Assembly: GCA_020062605.1 (NCBI GenBank)
Contig: JAGUWA010000061.1
Span: 1 to 9,699 of the forward strand
DNA: 9,699 bases
Source of the DNA: Parvibaculum sp.
GTDB taxonomy: Bacteria; Pseudomonadota; Alphaproteobacteria; Parvibaculales; Parvibaculaceae
Direction of reading: 5' to 3'
Positions within the stretch are counted from its first letter, which is position 1, and each line of letters opens with the position of its first letter. A program made the translations under genes and the position numbers. Positions 1 through 5,851 of the stretch are shown here, in pieces. Below the pieces are notes generated by a model, which ran no database searches, had not been told where the DNA came from, and saw only the letters and a list, made by a program, of their open reading frames with translations.

Positions 1-62
1 AGCGGAGCCTCAACTGGAATGAGCGTCGGGGCGAAACCCGTTGGCGCGATGCCGGACACCAC
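1..62 (-). CDS. rnpA: Possible 5' end of rnpA (RNase P protein component), cut by window edge
   Basis: An open minus-strand frame starts 10 bp after the rpmH stop codon and runs off the left edge of the window. It begins with tandem GTG codons (60-62 and 57-59) and reads VSGIAPTGFAPTLIPVEAP. Only about 20 residues are visible. None of the RNase P protein core (the RNR motif and basic helices) is inside the window, so the call rests on the near-universal bacterial order rpmH-rnpA, in which rnpA directly follows L34. A short non-conserved N-terminal extension before the conserved core would be needed. No clear Shine-Dalgarno is seen before the GTGs, so the true start could lie outside the window. 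RnpA is the protein cofactor of the ribozyme that trims tRNA 5' ends. Confidence 0.4.
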   Translation of the reverse strand, partial: MVSGIAPTGFAPTLIPVEAP

Positions 63-72
63 TGCCGAAGGA

Positions 73-207
73 TCAGGCCGAGAGCCGCTTGCGTCCCTTG
101 GCCCGGCGCGCGGCCAGCACCTGACGGCCGCCCTTGGTCGCGGTACGCGCACGGAAACCGTGGCGGCGCTTGCGGACGAGTTTGCTCGGTTGATAGGTCC
201 GTTTCAC
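73..207 (-). CDS. rpmH: 50S ribosomal protein L34, GTG start
   Basis: This is a 44-residue, strongly basic protein of the large ribosomal subunit. The translation starts (V/M)KRTYQPSKLVRKRRHGF, continues with the second hallmark block ATKGGRQVLAARRAKGR, and ends RKRLSA. This matches the L34 family along its full length, and 44 residues is the usual size. The start is GTG (205-207), supported by a GGAGAAGA Shine-Dalgarno at 211-218 on the minus strand, 7 nt upstream of the codon when measured from GGAG. The gene is first in a minus-strand unit that probably continues into rnpA. It is transcribed divergently from the plus-strand gene block, from a likely sigma-70 promoter at 353-382. It is short enough, and its start rare enough, to be missed by simple ORF calling. 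Confidence 0.97.
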   Translation of the reverse strand: MKRTYQPSKLVRKRRHGFRARTATKGGRQVLAARRAKGRKRLSA

Positions 208-346
208 GTCTCTTCTCCGGCGGATCTGGGCCGAGCGCGGGGCCTGCCAATCCGCTGGCTGGTCCGGCTCCGGGGACGGCTTTGGGGCCGCCTCTCAATG
301 CCAATAAAAACAAGAGCCGCAGGCGTTGCCGCCCGACGGCTGTCTG
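208..346 (-). other. Presumed 5' leader of the rpmH-rnpA transcript
   Basis: This is the stretch between the expected transcription start (about 7 nt after the predicted -10 box) and the rpmH start codon, roughly 140 nt. It is GC-rich and contains one AT-rich island near 300-313 (read on the minus strand, a run of five T followed by ATTGG). Small inverted repeats such as GCCG/CGGC near 329-341 could form weak hairpins. I see no recognisable riboswitch or L34-binding structure. The plus-strand open frame crossing it lies opposite rpmH and is not credible as a gene. Confidence 0.4.
211..218 (-). promoter_or_regulatory. Ribosome binding site of rpmH
   Basis: Read on the minus strand, this is GGAGAAGA followed by GAC and then the GTG start codon at 207. 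It is the strongest Shine-Dalgarno match near the gene and fixes the GTG as the start, which also gives the canonical L34 N-terminus. Confidence 0.8.
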
Positions 347-352
347 GCGGGG

Positions 353-382
353 TGTATAAGCGATAAGCAGCCGGAAAGTCAA
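353..382 (-). promoter_or_regulatory. Predicted sigma-70-type promoter for rpmH
   Basis: On the minus strand TTGACT (377-382) matches the -35 consensus TTGACA at five of six bases. It is followed after 18 nt by TATACA (353-358), which matches TATAAT at four of six. Transcription would start near 346 and run towards rpmH. A strong housekeeping promoter is expected for a ribosomal protein gene. The call rests on consensus matching only. Confidence 0.6.
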
Positions 383-499
383 CGGCAGCCGGGCATTTGA
401 GCTTGCCGGTTTCGGGGCCGATCACCGGGCCTGAACTTGTCTCACGAAAGGGTGAGGGGGCCTTCCGCGAGGGCCGATTGCGCGTTATGTCCCGGCACC
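383..499. other. Divergent intergenic region upstream of the DUF547 gene
   Basis: This spacer separates the rpmH promoter from the DUF547 start and should contain the plus-strand promoter for the first gene of the rightward block. No good -35/-10 pair is visible on the plus strand. A TTGAGC at 397-402 has no matching -10 at 16-18 nt. A short perfect inverted repeat, CTCAC (441-445) and GTGAG (452-456) around a 6-nt loop, could be a small operator or hairpin, but it is short enough to be chance. Confidence 0.3.
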
Positions 500-1336
500 A
501 TGCTCTTTATCCCTTTCCCCATCCCCACGATCCGCGCCAAACGGCTGTTTGTACCCTTTTTGTTCGCTGTCCTTGTCGCCACACTGCCTGCGGGAGCCAC
601 CTCTTTGAAACCGGACCATGCGCCCTGGGCCCGCCTGCTCGAGGCCCATCTGGAGCAGGGCGAAGGCGGCGCCCCCAACCGCTTCGGCTATGGAGCATTG
701 AAGGCGAACAGCGAGGACCGCGCCGCGCTCCGGTCCTATATCGCCTCGCTGGAAGCCACGGACCCGGGCGTCCTGTCGCGCGACGAGGCCTTCGCTTTCT
801 GGGTCAATCTCTACAATGCGCTGACGGTGGAAGTGGTGATCGACCATTACCCGGTCGCCTCGATCCGCGACATCGCCATATCGCCCGGCCTGTTCTCGAC
901 CGGCCCGTGGGGAAAGAAGCTCGTGACCGTCGCCGGCCGGGAACTCTCCCTCGACGATATCGAACACGGCATCCTGCGGCCCGATTTCGGCGACAGCCGC
1001 GTACATTACGCGGTGAACTGCGCCTCGGTAGGGTGCCCGGATCTCGCGTCCAGGCCCTATACCGGGGATGAACTCGATGCCATGCTCGACCGGGCAGCCC
1101 GCGCTTATGTGAATAGCCCTAGGGGCGCCCGCGTCGAGAACGGCCGGCTCACGGCATCCAGTATTTTCAAGTGGTATATGAAGGATTTCGGCGGCACCGA
1201 GGAAGGCGTCCTCGCCGAACTCCGAAAATATGCAGGCCCCGATCTTGCCGCGGCGCTGGAAAACGTCTCCGGCGTCGCGTCTTATGATTATGACTGGTCG
1301 CTCAACGACGCGGCCGAGCCGGAGAACCGCCAATGA
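500..1336 (+). CDS. Exported DUF547-domain protein
   Basis: This 278-residue protein belongs to the DUF547 family, whose biochemical function is not established. The N-terminus has a charged stretch (IRAKR), a hydrophobic core (LFVPFLFAVLVATL) and a likely cleavage region at PAGA-TS near residue 34, so export to the periplasm is predicted. Family blocks are AFWVNLYNALT at about 99-109, the region GPWGKKLVTVAGREL followed by LDDIEHGIL, HYAVNCASVGCP at about 169-180 with Cys174 and Cys179, and SSIFKWYMKDF at about 220-230. I chose ATG 500 because it puts the signal peptide at the N-terminus. An in-frame TTG at 437 would add 21 residues of unconvincing sequence. Neither start has a good Shine-Dalgarno, so the start is less sure than the gene. 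The stop overlaps the next start (ATGA, 1333-1336), implying translational coupling to the VTT membrane protein. The Cys pair and partners hint at thiol chemistry, which is inference. Confidence 0.9.
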   Translation: MLFIPFPIPTIRAKRLFVPFLFAVLVATLPAGATSLKPDHAPWARLLEAHLEQGEGGAPNRFGYGALKANSEDRAALRSYIASLEATDPGVLSRDEAFAFWVNLYNALTVEVVIDHYPVASIRDIAISPGLFSTGPWGKKLVTVAGRELSLDDIEHGILRPDFGDSRVHYAVNCASVGCPDLASRPYTGDELDAMLDRAARAYVNSPRGARVENGRLTASSIFKWYMKDFGGTEEGVLAELRKYAGPDLAAALENVSGVASYDYDWSLNDAAEPENRQ

Positions 1337-2067
1337 CGGAAACCGCCCCCAACGACCGCCGCCCCGGCGCGCTCCGGCGTTTCCTGCCGCTCCTGATCCT
1401 CGCCGCGGGGCTCGGCGCCTTCTTTGCGCTCGGGCTCGACCGCTATGTGACGCTCGATACGCTGCGCGACAACCGCCAGGCGCTTTCCGCCTGGGTGGCC
1501 GAAAACTGGGCGCTGGCGGCTTTCGTCTACGTGCTCGCCTACATCGCCATGGTCGCCTTTTCCCTGCCGGGTGGGCTCGTGGCGACGCTCACGGGCGGCT
1601 TTCTCTTCGGGACGGTCTTTGGCGGCCTGCTGACCGTCTTCGGCGCGACCATCGGTGCGACGGCGATCTTTCTGGCCGCGAAGACGGCATTGGGAGAGAC
1701 GCTGCGCGAAAAGGCGGGGCCGAAGCTCCGCAAGCTCGAGGACGGCTTCGGCAAGAACGCCTTCAGCTACATGCTGGTGTTGCGGCTCGTGCCTGTTTTC
1801 CCTTTCTTTCTCGTCAATCTTGCCCCGGCTTTTCTGGGGGTGCCGCTCAGAACCTATGTCGTTGCGACCTTTCTTGGCATCATTCCCGGTACGTTCGTTT
1901 TCGCGAGCCTCGGCAACGGGCTTGGCGCGGTCTTCGATGCGGGCCGCGACCCCGATCTCGGCCTGATCTTCGAACCGGAGATTCTGGGGCCGATCCTCGC
2001 ACTCGCTCTGCTTGCGCTCCTGCCCGTTGTCTATCGCCGCTTCGCCTCTGCGCCGTCACCTGAATAA
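1333..2067 (+). CDS. TVP38/TMEM64 family (VTT/SNARE-associated domain) membrane protein
   Basis: This 244-residue inner-membrane protein belongs to the TVP38/TMEM64 branch of the VTT (DedA-like) superfamily. Superfamily members have been linked to lipid scrambling and to envelope or ion homeostasis, but the bacterial TVP38 proteins have no settled substrate. A first transmembrane helix spans about residues 17-35. The VTT core begins near residue 60 and contains FSLPGG at 76-81, GGFLFG at 88-93 and further Gly-rich segments. The re-entrant-type motif RLVPVFP is at 151-157 and is followed by a LGIIPGTFVF segment. A last helix (about 215-236) ends in a basic VYRRF. Length is typical. The start ATG overlaps the DUF547 stop, so the two are probably made together, and the flavoprotein follows after 26 bp. 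In other bacteria TVP38 proteins are often encoded beside, or fused to, this flavoprotein type, which supports a functional unit. Confidence 0.92.
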   Translation: MTETAPNDRRPGALRRFLPLLILAAGLGAFFALGLDRYVTLDTLRDNRQALSAWVAENWALAAFVYVLAYIAMVAFSLPGGLVATLTGGFLFGTVFGGLLTVFGATIGATAIFLAAKTALGETLREKAGPKLRKLEDGFGKNAFSYMLVLRLVPVFPFFLVNLAPAFLGVPLRTYVVATFLGIIPGTFVFASLGNGLGAVFDAGRDPDLGLIFEPEILGPILALALLALLPVVYRRFASAPSPE

Positions 2068-2093
2068 TTCCCGCAAACCCTTCGAGGATTTCC

Positions 2094-3518
2094 ATGGCCA
2101 AGAGGATAAAGGCTGACATCTGTGTCATCGGCGCCGGCTCCGGCGGCCTGTCGGTCGCGGCAGGCGCTGCGCAGATGGGCGCGCGTACGGTGCTCATAGA
2201 ACGCGACGCGATGGGCGGCGATTGCCTGAACACCGGCTGCGTGCCGTCCAAGGCGCTTCTCGCAGCGGCGAAGCAGGCCTATCGCATGGGCGCGGGCGAA
2301 CCCTTCGGTGTCGCGCCGGCTGAGGCGAAAGTCGATTTCGCAAAAGTGCACCAGCACGTCCACAGCGTCATCGGCGCCATTGCCCCGAACGATTCGGCGC
2401 CGCGCTTCGAGGGGCTCGGCGTCACCGTCATCAAGGATCATGCGCGCTTCCGCGACGGCAGCACCGTACTTGCGGGCGATGCGGAGATCACCGCGCGGCG
2501 CTTCGTCATCGCCACGGGGTCGCGCGCATCGGCGCCGCCCATTCCCGGCCTCGACAAGGTTCCCTTCTTCACCAACGAGAATCTCTTCGAAAACAAGGAA
2601 TGCCCCGCTCACCTCATCGTCATCGGTGGCGGTCCCATCGGCATGGAAATGGCGCAGGCGCATCGCCGCCTCGGCGCGCGTGTCACAGTGATAGAAGGGC
2701 TGCGAGCGCTGGGTCGCGAGGACCCGGAACTGTCTGCCATCGTTCTCGACCGTCTTCGCCGCGATGGCGTCGAGATACTCGAAGGCGCGAAGGTGCTCTC
2801 CGTTTCCGGCGAGGAAAAGAATATCACCGTCGAGATTTCGCTCGGGCAGGAGACGCGGCGGATCAAGGGATCGCATCTTCTCGTCGCGACCGGCCGCCGC
2901 CCGAATGTCGAAGGCCTCGACCTCGAAAAGGCGGGCGTCGACTACACCGCGCAGGGACTGAAGGTCGATGAACGGCTGCGCACGACCAACAAGCGCATTT
3001 TCGGCATCGGCGACGTGGCCGGCGGGCTGCAGTTTACCCATGTTGCGGGCTACCACGCGGGCATCGTCATCCGGAATGCTCTCTTCCGCGTACCCGCCCG
3101 CGCCGACCACAGCGCGGTACCATGGGTTACCTATACCGATCCCGAGCTCGCGCATGTCGGCGAGACGGAGGCGGAAGCGCGTGAGCGCCATCCGAAGATC
3201 AATGTGCTGCGCTGGCATATGGCGGAGAACGACCGCGCCCAGGCTGAACGCGAGACCGAAGGCGTCATCAAGGTCATAACCGACAGCCATGCGCGTGTGC
3301 TCGGGGCCACCATCGTCGGTCCGCATGCGGGCGAACTGATTCTGCCGTGGGTTCTCGCCAAGTCGAATGCGCTGAAGCTGAGCGCCATGGCAGGCGTCAT
3401 CGTGCCTTATCCGACCTTCTCGGAAATCAGCAAGCGCGTGGCGGGCTCCTACTACACGCCAGCCCTCTTCAGCCCCAAGACGAGGATGCTGGTGCGCTTT
3501 CTCTCCCTGTTCGGATAG
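2094..3518 (+). CDS. FAD-dependent pyridine nucleotide-disulfide oxidoreductase (Lpd/MerA-like)
   Basis: This 474-residue cytosolic flavoprotein is of the class I disulfide reductase fold. The FAD-binding loop GAGSGG is at 13-18 with Glu36 at the end of the second strand. The redox-active disulfide motif CLNTGC is Cys44-Cys49, followed by VPSK. The nucleotide-binding loop GGGPIG is at 178-183 and Glu201 ends its second strand, which favours NAD(H) over NADP(H). A second FAD-contacting GIGDVAG motif precedes the dimerisation domain. In lipoamide dehydrogenase the dimer domain carries a catalytic His-Pro-Thr-x-x-Glu; here it reads YPTFSE, with Tyr439 replacing His and Glu444 kept. MerA also has Tyr in this region, but this protein has no N-terminal metal-binding domain and no C-terminal Cys pair, so it should not be called mercuric reductase. 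The C-terminus (RMLVRFLSLF) is basic-hydrophobic and might touch the membrane. The start has GAGG at 2084-2087. The substrate is unknown, probably a dithiol or quinone linked to the neighbouring membrane protein. Confidence 0.93.
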   Translation: MAKRIKADICVIGAGSGGLSVAAGAAQMGARTVLIERDAMGGDCLNTGCVPSKALLAAAKQAYRMGAGEPFGVAPAEAKVDFAKVHQHVHSVIGAIAPNDSAPRFEGLGVTVIKDHARFRDGSTVLAGDAEITARRFVIATGSRASAPPIPGLDKVPFFTNENLFENKECPAHLIVIGGGPIGMEMAQAHRRLGARVTVIEGLRALGREDPELSAIVLDRLRRDGVEILEGAKVLSVSGEEKNITVEISLGQETRRIKGSHLLVATGRRPNVEGLDLEKAGVDYTAQGLKVDERLRTTNKRIFGIGDVAGGLQFTHVAGYHAGIVIRNALFRVPARADHSAVPWVTYTDPELAHVGETEAEARERHPKINVLRWHMAENDRAQAERETEGVIKVITDSHARVLGATIVGPHAGELILPWVLAKSNALKLSAMAGVIVPYPTFSEISKRVAGSYYTPALFSPKTRMLVRFLSLFG

Positions 3519-3555
3519 GATTGGCGGACAAGACGCATCGGAGCGCGATCCGCGA

Positions 3556-5061
3556 ATGAACGCAAAGGCAGAAAAAGCGAGCGAAATTGCAGGGGGGCGG
3601 CTGGCGCGCCTGTTGCGGCCGCTGCGTGGTTCCCTTTCCCGCCGCCTGCTGGTCCTTACCATTCTCTTCGTCATGCTGGCCGAAGTGTTGATCTTCGTGC
3701 CTTCGGTCGCGAATTTCCGGCTGAACTGGCTCGAGCAGCGCCTTGCCGCCGCGCAGATCGCATCGCTCGCGCTGGAGGCGCGCCCCGACAATATGGTGTC
3801 GCCGGCGCTCCGGGAGGAACTTCTCCGGAATGCGCAGGTCTACGCCGTCGCGCTTCATCGCGATGACGCGCGCCGCCTTGTCCTCAGCGAGGACATGCCG
3901 CCCATGGTCGACAAGAGCTTCGACCTCCGTGGAACGACGGCCATGAACCTCATCATGGATGCCTTCGAGACGATGTTCGAGGGTGAAGGCCGCATCGTCC
4001 TCGTGACCGGCCGGCCGCGATTCGGGGCGGGCGAGTCGATCGAGATCGTGTTCGACGAAACGCCGCTGTGCCGTGCCGTGATACAGTACGGCAAGAACAT
4101 CTTCCTGCTCTCCCTCGTCATTTCCATCATCACGGCAGGGCTCGTCTACCTCGTTCTGCATTTCGTTCTCGTGCGCCCGATGCGCCGCCTGACTGGCAAC
4201 ATGGTTGCATTCCGCCGCAGTCCGGAGGATGCGCGCCGCGTCATTGCGCCATCGGCGCGGGCAGACGAAATCGGTGTGGCGGAGCGCGAACTTTCTCTGA
4301 TGCAGAAGGAAATCCGCGCGACGCTCACGCAGAAGGCGCATCTTGCGGCCCTCGGCGCGGCGGTGAGCAAGATCAATCACGATTTGAGAAACATCCTGGC
4401 AAGCGCGCAGCTTATTTCCGACCGCATGGGGACGATCGAGGACCCGGCGGTACAGCATCTCGCGCCTCGTCTCATCGCCTCGATCGACCGGGCAATCGAC
4501 CTCTGCACGAAGTCGCTCCGCTTCGGCCGCGCGGAGGAGCCCGCGCCGCAACGCCGCAAGATCGCGCTCGCCTCGCTGGCGGACGAGGTGGCGGAAGCCG
4601 CCTGGGCGGAGACGGACCCCGTCCGCTGGATCAATGACGTCCCGCCCGATCTCATTGTCGATGCAGACCCCGACCAGCTCTTTCGCCTGCTGCTCAATCT
4701 CGCGCGCAACGCCGCACAGGCATTGACGGAGGAAAGTACGGAAAGGGCGCGAGGCGGCGAAATCCGCATTTCGGCGCATCGTGCCGGCGATCATGTGCAT
4801 ATCGACATGTCCGACACTGGCCCCGGCCTTCCGCCCAGGGCGCGCGAGCATCTCTTCGAAGCTTTCTCCGGCAGCGGGCGAGCCGACGGCACGGGGCTTG
4901 GCCTCGCAATCGCGGCCGAACTTGCGCGCATGCATGGCGGTCACATCGAACTCGTGCGGAGCGACGCTTCCGGCACGACATTCCGCATCTGCATCCCCGA
5001 CGACGCGGGCACACCGCGCGACTGCGGCGAGGCAGAGCTCGTTGCGGGGCAATCGGCATAG
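3556..5061 (+). CDS. Transmembrane sensor histidine kinase, no adjacent response regulator
   Basis: This 501-residue inner-membrane kinase has a basic cytosolic N-terminus, TM1 at about 31-50, a periplasmic sensor of about 130 residues (51-180) and TM2 at about 182-206. A HAMP-like linker starts at LVRPMRRLTGN. The dimerisation helix carries the phospho-acceptor His275 in KINHDLRNIL. The ATPase domain has the N box NLARNAAQAL (catalytic Asn385), the G1 box DTGPGLP (Asp420) and the G2 box GTGLGLA (445-451). All catalytic motifs are intact, so it should autophosphorylate. The H box with HDLRN instead of HELRT is a familiar variant. I do not recognise the sensor domain; it is rich in charged residues and includes MPPMVDKSFDLR. 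The gene lies 37 bp after the flavoprotein and 14 bp before otsB, with a weak GGAGCG Shine-Dalgarno 10 nt from the ATG. Its partner regulator is not in this window. The signal might be envelope or redox state, given the upstream genes, which is inference. Confidence 0.93.
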   Translation: MNAKAEKASEIAGGRLARLLRPLRGSLSRRLLVLTILFVMLAEVLIFVPSVANFRLNWLEQRLAAAQIASLALEARPDNMVSPALREELLRNAQVYAVALHRDDARRLVLSEDMPPMVDKSFDLRGTTAMNLIMDAFETMFEGEGRIVLVTGRPRFGAGESIEIVFDETPLCRAVIQYGKNIFLLSLVISIITAGLVYLVLHFVLVRPMRRLTGNMVAFRRSPEDARRVIAPSARADEIGVAERELSLMQKEIRATLTQKAHLAALGAAVSKINHDLRNILASAQLISDRMGTIEDPAVQHLAPRLIASIDRAIDLCTKSLRFGRAEEPAPQRRKIALASLADEVAEAAWAETDPVRWINDVPPDLIVDADPDQLFRLLLNLARNAAQALTEESTERARGGEIRISAHRAGDHVHIDMSDTGPGLPPRAREHLFEAFSGSGRADGTGLGLAIAAELARMHGGHIELVRSDASGTTFRICIPDDAGTPRDCGEAELVAGQSA

Positions 5062-5075
5062 ACGGAAGGAGCGAC

Positions 5076-5828
5076 ATGAGCGACGACGGACGTGCGCCGC
5101 CCACGCCGCGAAACGACTGGGCGCTATTTCTCGATTTCGACGGCACGCTGGCGGAACTTGCCCCGACACCCGATGCCGTCACGATCGATCCCGATCTCCC
5201 GGATATTCTGCTGAGCCTCATGGACAGCCTGGACGGTGCCGTGGCGCTGATTTCGGGCCGGCCCCTCGGTGAACTCGACAGGCTGACGGGGCTGGAACTG
5301 CCGGGCGCCGGCGTGCACGGACTCGAATTGCGCGAACGGCAGGGGATGGCGCCTCACCTGCCGAACGAGTCCGACGAGATCGGAAAAATCGCAGCAAGGC
5401 TTGTGCCACTCGTGCACGGCGATCCCCGTCTGATCCTCGAAGCAAAACCCGGCGCGCTTGCGCTCCACTACAGGCGCGCACCGGAGCGCGAAGCGGAATG
5501 CAGGGGGGCGATGAGAGAAGCGCTTGCCGCGGTCTCGGGGCTGGAACTCATGGAGGGCAAGATGGTGCTCGAGGTGAAGCCGGGCCACATCAACAAGGGG
5601 CATGCGATCGAAAAACTCATGTCCCTGCCTCCCTTTCTGGGACGCATACCCGTCTTCGCGGGCGACGATCGCACGGATGAGGACGGCTTTGGGGTCGTCA
5701 ATGCGCTCAAAGGCGTTACGATCAAGATTGGTGACGGAGAAACTAAGGCCGCGCATCGTCTGGCTTCCGTCGAAGATTTTGTGGCTTGGCTCAAACAGAC
5801 GGCCTCGTCGTTGAGTGGCGATGGCTGA
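5076..5828 (+). CDS. otsB: Trehalose-6-phosphate phosphatase
   Basis: This 250-residue cytosolic HAD-superfamily phosphatase removes phosphate from trehalose-6-phosphate, the second step of the OtsA-OtsB pathway. HAD motif I is DFDGT at 20-24 (nucleophile Asp20, acid/base Asp22). Motif II is in LISGRPLGEL. The motif III lysine is probably Lys168 in LEVKPGHINKG, and motif IV is GDDRTDED at 196-203, which binds Mg2+. The KPGHINKG and GDDRTDED pair is diagnostic of trehalose phosphatases within HAD proteins. Length is typical of the short bacterial form. The start ATG at 5076 has an AAGGAG Shine-Dalgarno at 5066-5071. otsA is encoded two genes downstream, separated by a GH15 gene, which differs from the adjacent otsBA arrangement of enterobacteria. 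Confidence 0.96.
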   Translation: MSDDGRAPPTPRNDWALFLDFDGTLAELAPTPDAVTIDPDLPDILLSLMDSLDGAVALISGRPLGELDRLTGLELPGAGVHGLELRERQGMAPHLPNESDEIGKIAARLVPLVHGDPRLILEAKPGALALHYRRAPEREAECRGAMREALAAVSGLELMEGKMVLEVKPGHINKGHAIEKLMSLPPFLGRIPVFAGDDRTDEDGFGVVNALKGVTIKIGDGETKAAHRLASVEDFVAWLKQTASSLSGDG

Positions 5829-5840
5829 GATATCTTGAGG

Positions 5841-5850
5841 AAGGAGGAAG
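5841..5850 (+). promoter_or_regulatory. Ribosome binding site that sets a TTG start for the GH15 gene
   Basis: AAGGAGGAAG is nearly the full anti-16S complement and lies directly before TTG (5852-5854), with 4 nt between GGAGG and the codon. No in-frame ATG is present near the expected N-terminus, and the frame from this TTG begins with the conserved GH15 opening SSLDLGVVGNGTYGALID. The site lies in the 23-bp gap after the otsB stop. Confidence 0.85.
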
Positions 5851-5851
5851 T

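Noticed and set aside
19..366. Plus-strand open frame of 115 codons opposite rpmH
   Set aside because: It is the complement of rpmH and its leader, has no family resemblance, and its composition is explained by the L34 gene on the other strand.
441..456. Hairpin CTCAC-GAAAGG-GTGAG as a terminator
   Set aside because: The stem is only five base pairs and is followed by G residues, not a T-run; it lies upstream of a gene, not after one.
437..499. Longer N-terminus of the DUF547 protein from TTG 437
   Set aside because: It would place 21 polar residues before the signal peptide and has no Shine-Dalgarno. It is not fully excluded because ATG 500 also lacks one.
2094..3518. Annotation of the flavoprotein as mercuric reductase or as lipoamide dehydrogenase
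   Set aside because: The MerA C-terminal Cys pair and N-terminal metal-binding domain are absent, no mer genes are nearby, and the catalytic His of lipoamide dehydrogenase is Tyr.
3519..3555. Terminator or promoter between the flavoprotein and kinase genes
   Set aside because: Only a weak GCGGA/TCCGC inverted pair with a long loop and no T-run is seen, and no convincing -35/-10 pair fits in the gap.
2031..3791. Minus-strand open frame of 586 codons
   Set aside because: It lies opposite the flavoprotein gene, which has full family motifs. Long antisense frames are common in GC-rich coding DNA because stops are rare in that frame.
3469..5169. Minus-strand open frame of 566 codons
   Set aside because: Antisense to the histidine kinase; no recognisable domain, Arg-rich translation typical of shadow frames.
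5786..5851. Longer GH15 N-terminus from TTG 5786
   Set aside because: It overlaps the end of otsB, lacks a ribosome binding site and adds residues without GH15 similarity; the strong site at 5841-5850 points to TTG 5852.
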